Origin: UBA12077 sp963665525
Lineage (GTDB): Bacteria > Bacteroidota > Bacteroidia > Bacteroidales > UBA12077
Reading direction: 5' to 3'
Length of the DNA: 64,000 nucleotides
NCBI GenBank assembly: GCA_963665525.1
Contig: OY762280.1
Coordinates: forward strand, 4,154,001 to 4,218,000
Of this stretch, positions 35,326 through 43,826 are shown piece after piece (position 1 is the first letter of the stretch; each line of letters starts with the position of its first letter). The notes beneath the pieces were generated by a model. The model did not search any database. It worked only from the letters and a program-made list of their open reading frames with translations, and was not told the origin of the DNA. The translations under genes and the position numbers were made by a program.

Positions 35326-35382
35326 TAATATGTAAAAGGTAGAAAAGATAAGTTTGGATTTCGAAAAGAGGCTTTTATACCT

Positions 35383-35390
35383 TATTTTTG
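35383..35390 (+). promoter_or_regulatory. Candidate -7 box for tdh
   Basis: TATTTTTG fits TAnnTTTG, 35 bases before the ATG at 35426. The -33 element is not clear. Confidence 0.4.
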
Positions 35391-35425
35391 CTTAATAAAT
35401 TTATCAATAATAAAAATATTATATC

Positions 35426-36460
35426 ATGTCAAATAAAATGAAAGCTCTTGTTAAATCTAAACCTGAAAAAGGTTTATGGATGGAAGAAGTTGATATTCCT
35501 GAAATAGGTGTTAACGATATTCTTATTAAAGTAAAAAAATCTGCCATTTGTGGAACTGATTTACATATATACCGCTGGGATGAATGGTCTCAGAATACCA
35601 TTAAAACTCCAATGACAATTGGTCATGAGTATGTTGGAACTGTTGCTAAAATGGGAGCAGGTGTTACAGGATTTAAAGAAGGAGAACGTGTTACTGGTGA
35701 GGGACACATTGCTTGTGGTCATTGTAGAAACTGTAGAAGAGGACGTCAGCATATTTGCGAAAATACAGTGGGAATAGGCGTAAATAAGAATGGTTCTTTT
35801 GCTGAATATGTGGTTGTTCCTGCATCCAATGTGATGAAAATGAACCCTGCAATTCCGGATGATATGCTTGCAATCATGGATCCATTTGGAAATGCTACTC
35901 ATACAGCTCTTTCTTGGTCATTGGTAGGAGAAGATGTTTTAGTTACCGGAGCTGGTTTAATAGGAAGCATGTGCGTGGCTATTGCTAAGTTCGCTGGAGC
36001 TCGTTATGTTGTAGCAACTGAAACAAACGAATATAGAATTGAGTTAGCAAAGAAGATGGGAGCTACACGTGTAGTAAATCCTCTTAAAGAGAACTTAGAT
36101 GATGTCGTTAAAGATTTAGGTATGATTGGTTTTGATATTGGATTGGAATGTTCTGGATCACCACATGCATTTAACGATATGTTAAATCACATGTATAATT
36201 CTGGTAAGATTTCTTTATTAGGAATATTACCCCCAAAGACAGGAATCGATTGGGATAAAGTGATCTTTAAAGGATTACAATTAAAAGGTATTTATGGTAG
36301 AGAAATGTTCGAAACATGGTATCAAATGGAGCAAATGCTACATTCAGGATTAGATCTTAGTCCAATGATTACTCATCAATTCCCTATTGATGAATTTGAA
36401 AAAGGATTCCAGATTATGGATGAAGGAAATTGTGGTAAAGTTATTTTGAATTGGGAATAA
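35426..36460 (+). CDS. tdh: L-threonine 3-dehydrogenase (zinc MDR type)
   Basis: A 344-residue zinc alcohol dehydrogenase-family enzyme that oxidises threonine to 2-amino-3-ketobutyrate. Catalytic zinc ligands are in SAICGTDLHIYRWDEW (Cys42, with Thr44 and His47) and GHEYVG. The structural zinc cysteines are in CGHCRNCRRGRQHIC. The cofactor fold is VLVTGAGLIGSMCVAIAKF. The stretch ICGTDLHIYRWDEW and the overall length separate it from sorbitol dehydrogenases. It is followed after 12 bases by gltX. Confidence 0.9.
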   Translation: MSNKMKALVKSKPEKGLWMEEVDIPEIGVNDILIKVKKSAICGTDLHIYRWDEWSQNTIKTPMTIGHEYVGTVAKMGAGVTGFKEGERVTGEGHIACGHCRNCRRGRQHICENTVGIGVNKNGSFAEYVVVPASNVMKMNPAIPDDMLAIMDPFGNATHTALSWSLVGEDVLVTGAGLIGSMCVAIAKFAGARYVVATETNEYRIELAKKMGATRVVNPLKENLDDVVKDLGMIGFDIGLECSGSPHAFNDMLNHMYNSGKISLLGILPPKTGIDWDKVIFKGLQLKGIYGREMFETWYQMEQMLHSGLDLSPMITHQFPIDEFEKGFQIMDEGNCGKVILNWE

Positions 36461-36472
36461 ATAAATTTAAAT

Positions 36473-38005
36473 ATGGCAAATAAAGTAAGAGTTCGATTTG
36501 CACCAAGTCCGACAGGACCTTTACATATGGGTGGCGTAAGAACAGCATTGTTCAATTATCTTTTTGCAAAGAAAAACGGAGGTTGTTTTATCTTAAGAAT
36601 AGAAGATACGGATCAAACAAGATATGTTGAAGGAGCCGAGGATTATATTATTGAATCATTAAAGTGGTGTGGTATTGAAATTGATGAGGGAGTTGAGGAA
36701 GGTGGTCCATATGGCCCATATAGACAATCGGATCGTAAAGAGATTTATAAAGAGTTTGCTGAACGATTAATTAATTCCGGTAATGCTTATTATGCTTTTG
36801 ATTCTGCAGAAGAGTTGGAAGCGATGCGAGAAAGATTAAAAGAGCAGAAAAGTAGTGTTCAGCAATATAATGCGATAACACGAAGCAGCATGAAGAATTC
36901 TCTTACTTTAACAGAAGAAGAAACTGAGCAAATCATTGATTCTGGCGAGCCTTATGTTATCCGGTTTAAAATGCCAGAAAATGAGGAAGTGATTGTTGAG
37001 GATATTATCCGGGGAACTGTTAAGGTTAATACTGATCAGTTAGATGATAAAGTATTATTTAAGTCGGATGGAATGCCAACTTATCATTTGGCAAACGTTG
37101 TTGATGATCATTTGATGAAAATATCACATGTTATTCGCGGTGAAGAATGGTTGCCTTCGTTACCCTTGCATGTTATGTTATATAGAGCTTTTGGTTGGGA
37201 AAGTTCAATGCCGGAATTTGCTCATTTACCATTATTGTTAAAACCTAGCGGGAAAGGTAAATTAAGCAAGAGAGATGGTGATGCCTTAGGTTTTCCTGTA
37301 TTTCCATTAGAATGGACAGACCCGAAAACGGGTGATGTTTCAAGAGGATATCGTGAAGATGGTTATTTCCCTGCAGCATTTGTAAATATGCTTGCACTAT
37401 TAGGATGGAATCCGGGAACTGATCAAGAGTTAATTAATATGCGGGATTTAACGTTTTCGTTTGATTTAAATAAAGTACATAAAGCTGGTGCCCGTTTTGA
37501 TCCTGAAAAAGCAAAATGGTTCAACCACCAATATTTAGTTCGTGAAGATAATGGTAAACTTGAGGGAGCATACCAAAAGATTTTAAAAGCAAAAGGAATA
37601 AAAGCTGAAGACAGCTTTGTATTAAAAGTAATATCTTTAATAAAAGAACGTGCTGATTTTGTTTCTGATTTTTGGGATCAGTCATATTTCTTCTTTCAGG
37701 CGCCAAAAGAGTATGATGCTAAGGTTGTAAAAAAGAGATGGAAAGAACAGACTCCGGAAATAATGTCGGAATTAAAAAAGCAACTTGAACAGCTCACAGA
37801 TTTCGATCATGAAAATATGGAAAAAGCAATTCAAGATTTTCTTGAAGGTAAAGAATTTGGCATGGGACAGGTAATGAATCCTTTCCGATTAACATTGGTT
37901 GGAGCAGGAATTGGCCCTGGAGTTTTAGATATAGCTGAATTGTTAGGAAAAGAGGAAACCTTGAAAAGATTACAAGCTGGTATTGATAATATAAAAAGAG
38001 ATTAA
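36473..38005 (+). CDS. gltX: Glutamyl-tRNA synthetase
   Basis: A 510-residue class I synthetase that charges tRNA-Glu. The HIGH motif is the common variant HMGG at 18-21 (APSPTGPLHMGGVRTALFNYL region) and the KMSKS motif is KLSKRDG near residue 263. The C-terminal helical anticodon-binding part is complete. It sits 12 bases after tdh and 15 before tatD, so the four genes tdh, gltX, tatD, tcdA read as one unit. Confidence 0.95.
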   Translation: MANKVRVRFAPSPTGPLHMGGVRTALFNYLFAKKNGGCFILRIEDTDQTRYVEGAEDYIIESLKWCGIEIDEGVEEGGPYGPYRQSDRKEIYKEFAERLINSGNAYYAFDSAEELEAMRERLKEQKSSVQQYNAITRSSMKNSLTLTEEETEQIIDSGEPYVIRFKMPENEEVIVEDIIRGTVKVNTDQLDDKVLFKSDGMPTYHLANVVDDHLMKISHVIRGEEWLPSLPLHVMLYRAFGWESSMPEFAHLPLLLKPSGKGKLSKRDGDALGFPVFPLEWTDPKTGDVSRGYREDGYFPAAFVNMLALLGWNPGTDQELINMRDLTFSFDLNKVHKAGARFDPEKAKWFNHQYLVREDNGKLEGAYQKILKAKGIKAEDSFVLKVISLIKERADFVSDFWDQSYFFFQAPKEYDAKVVKKRWKEQTPEIMSELKKQLEQLTDFDHENMEKAIQDFLEGKEFGMGQVMNPFRLTLVGAGIGPGVLDIAELLGKEETLKRLQAGIDNIKRD

Positions 38006-38020
38006 ATCATATGATGTATA

Positions 38021-38698
38021 ATGAATTTCGCTGAGAATTATTATTTGAATTTTCATGCTCATCAGCAAATGCCTGCTGACAATGAAATTGTTATACAGAG
38101 CTTATTTTTACAAGATGATCTTATCGTTCAATCGAACGATAAGATTTTTTTTACTGCAGGCTTACATCCCTGGCATGCTGATTTATTAGATGAGTCAGAG
38201 ATTAAATTAAGGCTTAAAGAATTAGTTGACTCAAAAAAGATATTAGCTGTTGGTGAAGCTGGAATAGATAAGCTAAAAGGTCCTGATTTGAATTTACAGG
38301 AAAAAGTACTTAGATATCATATTGAAATAGCTGATTTATATAATTTACCATTAATTATTCATTCGGTAAAAGCACATAATGAGGTTCTAAAACTTAGGAA
38401 AGAAACAAAATCAAAAGTACCTTGGGTTATACATCATTTTAATGGTAGCAAGCAAATGGCTTTTGATTTTATTGATCATGGCTTTTATTTATCGGTATGT
38501 CATCATATAAAAAGTAAAAACTCAAAATTAAGTGAATATCTTGAAGATTTACCTCTAGATAGGCTTTTCTTGGAAACAGATGATTTTAAAATTGATATTA
38601 AGAACCTTTATGAGATTGCAGCTTTAAAAATAGGAGTAAGTCTTGATACATTAAAAAAACAGATGATTTTAAATTTAAAAACATTATTAAATGGTTAA
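38021..38698 (+). CDS. TatD-family metal-dependent hydrolase (short form)
   Basis: A 225-residue TIM-barrel hydrolase of the TatD type, about 30-40 residues shorter than usual. Metal-ligand positions remain visible: NFHAH (usually DTHxH), the Glu in VGEAGID, the His in IIHSVKAH, HHFNGS, and ETDDF near the end. TatD relatives act as DNases or on D-aminoacyl and peptide substrates; no specific reaction can be given. The first motif has Asn-Phe in place of the usual Asp-x, a mild oddity. It overlaps tcdA by 8 bases (ATGGTTAA). Confidence 0.82.
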   Translation: MNFAENYYLNFHAHQQMPADNEIVIQSLFLQDDLIVQSNDKIFFTAGLHPWHADLLDESEIKLRLKELVDSKKILAVGEAGIDKLKGPDLNLQEKVLRYHIEIADLYNLPLIIHSVKAHNEVLKLRKETKSKVPWVIHHFNGSKQMAFDFIDHGFYLSVCHHIKSKNSKLSEYLEDLPLDRLFLETDDFKIDIKNLYEIAALKIGVSLDTLKKQMILNLKTLLNG

Positions 38699-39413
38699 TG
38701 AGAATTGGCAAGAAAGAACAGAGCTACTCATTGGAAAGGAGAAGGTAGGAAAATTAAAAAATGCTCATGTACTTGTAGTAGGTTTAGGTGGTGTTGGAGC
38801 TTATGCTGCAGACAGTTTATGTAGAGCTGGCATAGGAGAATTAACTATTGTAGATGGCGATTTATTACATCCTTCAAATAAGAACAGGCAATTACCTGCT
38901 ATGGATAGCACCATGGGGCAGCCAAAAGCTGAAGTGCTTGGAAATAGATTAATGGATATTAATCCTGAATTAAAGTTACATATTATCCAGGAATATATTA
39001 AAGATGATCGGATGATTGAAATTCTGGATAAACCATTCGATTATGTTGTTGATGCCATTGATACGCTATCTCCAAAGGTTTATTTAATTTATCATAGCAT
39101 ACAAAAGGGGTTAAAAATAGTAAGTTCTTTGGGATCAGGAGCAAGAATGGATCCTACGAAGATTACCATTAAAGATATTTCCAAATCATATAATTGCAGG
39201 TTAGGGTTTTTGTTAAGAAAACGCTTGAGAAAGTTAGGCGTTTCGAAAGGCTTTAAAGTGGTTTTTTCGGAAGATAAAGCAGATGAAAAAGCTGTAATTG
39301 TTGATGAGCCTGGAGAAAACAAGAAATCAACAGTAGGAACTATATCTTATATGCCTCCTGTTTATGGTTGTTTTTGTGCATCAGTAGTTATTCGCGATCT
39401 CATTGAAGAATAA
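38691..39413 (+). CDS. tcdA: tRNA threonylcarbamoyladenosine dehydratase (ThiF/E1-like)
   Basis: A 240-residue E1-like ATP-dependent enzyme that closes the t6A side chain to cyclic t6A. It has the nucleotide-binding motif VLVVGLGGVGAYAADSLCRAG, then LTIVDGDLLHPSNKNRQLPA and VVDAIDTLSPKVYLI, all typical of TcdA/CsdL. Other E1-like ThiF/MoeB proteins are similar, but the GSGARMDPTKI and GTISYMPPVYGCFCAS blocks fit TcdA best. It ends the tdh-gltX-tatD-tcdA run, and a new promoter begins right at its stop. Confidence 0.88.
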   Translation: MVNENWQERTELLIGKEKVGKLKNAHVLVVGLGGVGAYAADSLCRAGIGELTIVDGDLLHPSNKNRQLPAMDSTMGQPKAEVLGNRLMDINPELKLHIIQEYIKDDRMIEILDKPFDYVVDAIDTLSPKVYLIYHSIQKGLKIVSSLGSGARMDPTKITIKDISKSYNCRLGFLLRKRLRKLGVSKGFKVVFSEDKADEKAVIVDEPGENKKSTVGTISYMPPVYGCFCASVVIRDLIEE

Positions 39414-39446
39414 TTTGGATTATTGAACTTTTTTTTGATAGCTTTG
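39414..39446 (+). promoter_or_regulatory. Promoter of the cysE leader
   Basis: TTTG at 39414-39417, a 21-base spacer and TAGCTTTG at 39439-39446. Transcription would begin near 39453, about 167 bases before the cysE ATG. Confidence 0.6.
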
Positions 39447-39452
39447 TAGGCT

Positions 39453-39619
39453 AAATAAATAAACATATGATTAAGCGTGATGCAAATAGAATGGATTGTT
39501 GTTGTATGGTATACATACAGAAGGGATTCTATTTGCATAAGTTAATGAAATAAAGATATTAATAAGTAAGAATAAAAGGCCCTTCCATTTTGGAGGGGCC
39601 TTTTTTATTTTATACCATC
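39453..39619 (+). promoter_or_regulatory. Structured leader or small RNA before cysE
   Basis: ATGCAAATAGAAT (39480-39492) and ATTCTATTTGCAT (39526-39538) form a perfect 13-base stem. Inside it TGTATG (39503-39508) and CATACA (39514-39519) form a second stem. A strong terminator follows at 39575-39612, only a few bases before the cysE start at 39620. This promoter-structure-terminator order suits an attenuated leader for the cysteine genes or a separate small RNA. It does not match any riboswitch I recognise. Confidence 0.5.
39575..39612 (+). terminator. Strong terminator just before cysE
   Basis: AAAGGCCCTTCCA (39575-39587) pairs with TGGAGGGGCCTTT (39591-39603), with one G-T pair and a 3-base loop, then a T-rich run. 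It ends about 8-17 bases before the cysE ATG. Confidence 0.85.
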
Positions 39620-40462
39620 ATGAAAAATATAGAAACATTTTTAGCTGAGTTATCTGAAAAGAATAGTCAGATATCGGAAAACTTACCGAAGAAGAAATTG
39701 ACATTGGATTTTTTTAATAGCCTTATAAATTTTTTATTTCCAATCTGCAATGAAGTTAGCAGTAATGCAGATCGAAACAAGGTTGAATGGGCATCTTTGA
39801 AATTATTTTTAAAGAAGTTGTTAATTCCTTTAAAATCAGTTATAAATAAAGATATCGATGATATTGTTGATAGATATTTTAACCAAATACCTTCAATCTA
39901 TTATGATCTTTTATCGGATGCCGAAGCAATTTATAAATTCGATCCTGCAGCTTTTTCTATTGAGGAAATTTTAATAGCATATCCGGGCTTTCAGGCGATT
40001 TTAACATATCGATTGGTGCATCCCTTGCATGAATTAGGTATTCCTATAATACCAAGAATTATGTCGGAATATGCACATACACAAACAGGTATAGATATTC
40101 ATCCGGGAGCTCAAATCGGCAAATCGTTTTTTATTGATCACGGAACAGGCATTGTAATTGGCGAAACAACGGTGATTGGAGATCATGTGAAAATTTATCA
40201 AGGTGTTACACTTGGTGCTTTAAGTGTTAAAAAAGAAGATGCCAAAATTAAGCGTCATCCAACTATTGAAGATCATGTTATTGTTTATTCGGGCACAACT
40301 ATTTTAGGTGGAAATACAGTAATAGGACATGATAGTGTTGTGGGGGGAAACTGTTGGTTAACAAGAAGTTTAGAGCCAAATTCGATAGTATATAATAAAA
40401 GTGAGATAAGGGTTAGAAATAGTTCTGAAAAGAAAACAGAACCAATTAATTATATCATTTAA
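39620..40462 (+). CDS. cysE: Serine O-acetyltransferase
   Basis: A 280-residue enzyme that makes O-acetylserine, the first step from serine to cysteine. A helical N-terminal part (residues 1-130) precedes the left-handed beta-helix of hexapeptide repeats: GIDIHPGAQIGKSFFIDHG, IVIGETTVIGDHVKIYQGVTLGA and the end loop VGGNCW. DHGTG carries the catalytic His. I start at ATG 39620; a TTG at 39590 in frame would be inside the terminator stem. It forms a run with DUF4180 and cysK (gaps of 11 and 12 bases). Confidence 0.92.
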   Translation: MKNIETFLAELSEKNSQISENLPKKKLTLDFFNSLINFLFPICNEVSSNADRNKVEWASLKLFLKKLLIPLKSVINKDIDDIVDRYFNQIPSIYYDLLSDAEAIYKFDPAAFSIEEILIAYPGFQAILTYRLVHPLHELGIPIIPRIMSEYAHTQTGIDIHPGAQIGKSFFIDHGTGIVIGETTVIGDHVKIYQGVTLGALSVKKEDAKIKRHPTIEDHVIVYSGTTILGGNTVIGHDSVVGGNCWLTRSLEPNSIVYNKSEIRVRNSSEKKTEPINYII

Positions 40463-40473
40463 TAAATATAAAT

Positions 40474-40845
40474 ATGACAAAAATGAAAATAGAAATAACA
40501 CAAATAAATGGAAAAAGTATAGCAGAAATTAAATCAAAGAAAATTGAAATCCAAAATGCACAGGATGCATTGGATATTTTTGCAAATAGTATGTATCAAG
40601 GTTCGAATAGAGTAATTATTCATGAAAATAACATTGTTCCTGAACTTTTTGATTTAAAAACAGGTATTGCCGGAGAAGTATTTCAGAAGTGCTCGAATTA
40701 TCAAGTGCAACTGGCTATTGTTGGTGACTTTTCAAAATTTAAAAGTAAAAGTTTAAGAGATTTTATTTTCGAAAGCAATAAGCATGGGCAGATTAATTTT
40801 GTTAGTTCCATTGAAGAAGCTAAAAATATATTGTCTAAAAATTAA
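40474..40845 (+). CDS. DUF4180 domain protein
   Basis: A 123-residue cytoplasmic protein covered by the DUF4180 family: N-terminal strand pattern IEITQINGKSIAEI, then QDALDIFANSMYQGSNRVIIHENNI, the LKTGIAGEVFQKCSNY block and a basic KSKSLRDFIFESNKHG stretch. The family has no known function; homologues are usually near other genes. Here it is set between cysE and cysK with only 11-12 bases on each side, so it is very likely made together with the cysteine enzymes. No catalytic motif is obvious. Confidence 0.85.
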   Translation: MTKMKIEITQINGKSIAEIKSKKIEIQNAQDALDIFANSMYQGSNRVIIHENNIVPELFDLKTGIAGEVFQKCSNYQVQLAIVGDFSKFKSKSLRDFIFESNKHGQINFVSSIEEAKNILSKN

Positions 40846-40857
40846 CAAAGAATAATT

Positions 40858-41766
40858 ATGAAAGCACAAAATATACTAGAAACGATAGGCAACACAATAC
40901 ACTTGCGGTTAAGACGATTATTTCCTGATCATGAAGTTTGGATTAAGCTTGAGAAAAATAACCCCGGAGCAAGTATTAAAGATAGAGTAGCTTTAGCAAT
41001 GGTTGAAGAGGCTGAGAAGAATGGAATTTTGAAAAAAGGAAGTACCATTATTGAACCTACATCTGGGAATACCGGGATTGGATTGGCATTAGTGGCAGCA
41101 TCAAAAGGATATCGTTTAATTCTGGTTATGCCGGAATCCATGTCGAAAGAAAGATGCCAGATTATGTCTGCATATGGCGCTGAATTTGTTTTAACATCAA
41201 AGGAGGAAGGAATGAAAGGTTCAATTGAAAGAGCGAAAAAGCTGGCTTCAGAAATTTCTGATTCATGGATTCCAATGCAATTTGAGAATGAGTCAAATCC
41301 TGATATTCATCGAAAAACAACAGCTTTAGAAATTATAAAAGATTTTCCGGATGGTTTAGATTATTTGATAACAGGAGTCGGCACAGGAGGGCATATTTCG
41401 GGAGTAGGAGAAGTTCTAAAATCGAAATTCAAAAGTTTGAAAGTATTAGCTGTTGAACCAAAGAGTTCATCAGTGATTAGAGGATTAAAACCTGGGCAGC
41501 ATAAAATACAAGGGATAGGAGCTGGATTTATACCAAAAAACTTAAATACTTCTATTCTTGATGGTGTTGTTCCTGTACCTGATGAATTGGCTTTTGAATT
41601 TGCCAAAAAAGCAGCCAGCTTAGAAGGATTATTTGCAGGGATATCTACAGGAGCTTCTTTAGCAGCTATAAGTATGATGTTAAAAGAAATTCCAAAGGGA
41701 TCTAAAATAATCACTTTTGCTTATGATACCGGAGAAAGGTATTTATCAGTTGATAATTTATACTAG
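40858..41766 (+). CDS. cysK: Cysteine synthase (O-acetylserine sulfhydrylase)
   Basis: A 302-residue PLP enzyme that combines O-acetylserine with sulfide to give cysteine. The PLP lysine is Lys41 in NPGASIKDR. PTSGNTGIGLA binds substrate, GVGTGGHISG binds the PLP phosphate, and GIGAGFIPKNL and GISTGAS follow as in the family. It could be the CysK or CysM type; the cysE neighbour supports direct cysteine synthesis. The repeat element at 41785 begins 18 bases after its stop. Confidence 0.92.
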   Translation: MKAQNILETIGNTIHLRLRRLFPDHEVWIKLEKNNPGASIKDRVALAMVEEAEKNGILKKGSTIIEPTSGNTGIGLALVAASKGYRLILVMPESMSKERCQIMSAYGAEFVLTSKEEGMKGSIERAKKLASEISDSWIPMQFENESNPDIHRKTTALEIIKDFPDGLDYLITGVGTGGHISGVGEVLKSKFKSLKVLAVEPKSSSVIRGLKPGQHKIQGIGAGFIPKNLNTSILDGVVPVPDELAFEFAKKAASLEGLFAGISTGASLAAISMMLKEIPKGSKIITFAYDTGERYLSVDNLY

Positions 41767-41784
41767 AGAAAATAAGAAAAGCAG

Positions 41785-41942
41785 TCCAAAAAGCAACAAG
41801 CTGTCATTACTCATTTTATTCGTGAGAGAAGTTCCCTTGAAAAAGAGAATCTCATAATTAATTGTATTACCATGTGTAAAAAGAGATCCCCTCCCGATAA
41901 TCATCGGGACAAGTTGGGGATGACCATTAAGGGCTTTTTGGA
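41785..41942. repeat. Intergenic repeat element, copy A
   Basis: This 158-base stretch matches 57491-57646 closely in its left two-thirds (shared block starting CTGTCATTACTCATTTTATT). Its ends are a perfect 10-base inverted repeat, TCCAAAAAGC (41785-41794) and GCTTTTTGGA (41933-41942). The middle holds CCCGAT/ATCGGG and ATCCCC/GGGGAT stems. It fills the gap between the convergent cysK and glnS genes and may also end transcription. It codes for nothing visible, so it is MITE- or REP-like. Confidence 0.75.
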
Positions 41943-41956
41943 TAACCTTTTTGATC

Positions 41957-43684
41957 TTATTTATTTTTTTTACTCCACGAATCTTTTAAAGGAACTGTTC
42001 TATTAAATATCAGATTACCTGGTTTTGAATCTCTCCTGTCAACGCAGAAATATCCTAATCGTTGGAACTGATATTTCGATTCTGGTTCAGCGTCTTTTAA
42101 ACCAGGCTCAACTTTACAGTTTGATAGAATCTTTAATGATTCAGGATTTAAGAAATCTTTAAAGTCTTTATCTTTATGTCCATCTGGTGCTTCATCACTA
42201 AATAAACGATCATAAACACGTACCTCTGCATCAATAGCATGTTTTGCCGATACCCAGTGTAATGTTCCTTTAACTTTTCGTTTACTGGCTTCTGTTCCAC
42301 TACCACTTCTAGAATCAGGATCGTAAGTACAGCGAAGTTCTGTAATATTACCTTCTGAATCTTTAATTACTTCTTCGCATTTAATAATATATGCAGCTTT
42401 TAGTCGAACTTCTTTATCTGGTGCTAAACGGAAGAATTTCTTAGGAGCATCTTCCATAAAATCGTCTTGTTCAATAAAAATCTCTCGAGAAAAAGGCATC
42501 TCTCTTGTTCCCATGCTTTCATCTTCAGGATTGTTTTCTATGGTAACAAATTCTTCCTGATCTTCAGGATAGTTTGTAATCACAAGCTTTAAAGGATTAA
42601 GCACAGCCATGACTCTTAGCGATTTTTTATTTAAATCGTCACGTAAGCTATGTTCTAATAAAGCAACATCAATAACATTATCGCGCTTTGCAACACCAAT
42701 GGTTTCTGCAAATTTTCGAATGGACTCAGAAGTAAAACCTCTACGGCGCAAACCAGAAATAGTTGGCATTCGAGGATCATCCCATCCGTTTACGATATTT
42801 TTCTCAACTAACTCTAAAAGTTTACGCTTACTCATAATGGTGTAACTTAGATTTAGTCGTGCAAACTCAATCTGTCGAGGTTTTATATCACCTTCGGTAT
42901 ATACATGATTTAAGAACCATTCATAAAGAGGTCTGTGAATTTCAAATTCTAAAGTACAAACCGAATGAGTAATGCCTTCGATATAATCAGATTGCCCATG
43001 AGCAAAATCATACATCGGATAAATACACCATTTATCACCTGTGCGATGATGTTCTTTATGTAAAATACGATACATAATCGGATCGCGCATGTGCATATTT
43101 GGCGATGCCATATCTATTTTAGCTCTTAAAACTTTTTCTCCTTCTGCAAATTCGCCATTCCTCATTTTTTCGAATTGCTCAAGATTCTCTTCAATAGAAC
43201 GGTTTCTATAAGGACTTTCAATTCCTGCTTGTGTAGGTGTTCCTTTTTGACTGCTGATAACATCTGAAGCTTGATCATCGACATAGGCATTTCCTTGTTT
43301 TATTATTTTTACTGCCCATTCGTATAGTTGATCAAAATAATCAGAAGCAAAATGAGGTTCTCCTTCCCACTGAAATCCTAACCAGTTAACATCTTCTTTG
43401 ATTGAATCAACATATTCAACTTCTTCTTTAGCAGGATTGGTGTCATCAAAACGTAAGTTTGTTTTTCCGTTGTAACGCTGGGCAAGACCAAAATTTAAAC
43501 AAATCGACTTAGCATGACCAATGTGCAAATACCCGTTAGGTTCAGGTGGAAAACGAGTATAAACAATGCCATTATTTTTCTTGTTTTTCAAATCTTCTTC
43601 AATAATACTTTCAATGAAGTTTAAAGATTTTTTTTCTTCCTCGCCTGCTGTGCGAGCAGGTGTTTCTTTGTTTTCGCTCATCAT
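41957..43684 (-). CDS. glnS: Glutaminyl-tRNA synthetase
   Basis: A 575-residue class I synthetase for tRNA-Gln. The HIGH motif is in PEPNGYLHIGHAKSICLNFG near residues 50-60. The KMSKS motif is MSKRKL near residue 282. The beta-barrel anticodon-binding domain fills the C-terminal half. Having GlnS beside a separate GltX indicates direct charging of tRNA-Gln. The gene is divergent from folB and has its own -7 box. Confidence 0.95.
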   Translation of the reverse strand: MMSENKETPARTAGEEEKKSLNFIESIIEEDLKNKKNNGIVYTRFPPEPNGYLHIGHAKSICLNFGLAQRYNGKTNLRFDDTNPAKEEVEYVDSIKEDVNWLGFQWEGEPHFASDYFDQLYEWAVKIIKQGNAYVDDQASDVISSQKGTPTQAGIESPYRNRSIEENLEQFEKMRNGEFAEGEKVLRAKIDMASPNMHMRDPIMYRILHKEHHRTGDKWCIYPMYDFAHGQSDYIEGITHSVCTLEFEIHRPLYEWFLNHVYTEGDIKPRQIEFARLNLSYTIMSKRKLLELVEKNIVNGWDDPRMPTISGLRRRGFTSESIRKFAETIGVAKRDNVIDVALLEHSLRDDLNKKSLRVMAVLNPLKLVITNYPEDQEEFVTIENNPEDESMGTREMPFSREIFIEQDDFMEDAPKKFFRLAPDKEVRLKAAYIIKCEEVIKDSEGNITELRCTYDPDSRSGSGTEASKRKVKGTLHWVSAKHAIDAEVRVYDRLFSDEAPDGHKDKDFKDFLNPESLKILSNCKVEPGLKDAEPESKYQFQRLGYFCVDRRDSKPGNLIFNRTVPLKDSWSKKNK

Positions 43685-43726
43685 AAAATTTAATTGTAAA
43701 TTTTGGTCGATATTTTCTTAAACATA

Positions 43727-43734
43727 CAAAAGTA
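43727..43734 (-). promoter_or_regulatory. Candidate -7 box for glnS
   Basis: On the minus strand TACTTTTG fits TAnnTTTG, about 43 bases before the glnS start. Confidence 0.4.
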
Positions 43735-43796
43735 CAGGATTTTATCTAATGCTGTATAAAATGTATTGAAAAATATGCAAATGCAACAGAATACTT

Positions 43797-43804
43797 TAAC
43801 TTTG
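43797..43804 (+). promoter_or_regulatory. Candidate -7 box for folB
   Basis: TAACTTTG fits TAnnTTTG and lies 22 bases before the ATG at 43827. Confidence 0.45.
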
Positions 43805-43826
43805 AAACGAACTTTAATTTTATGAA

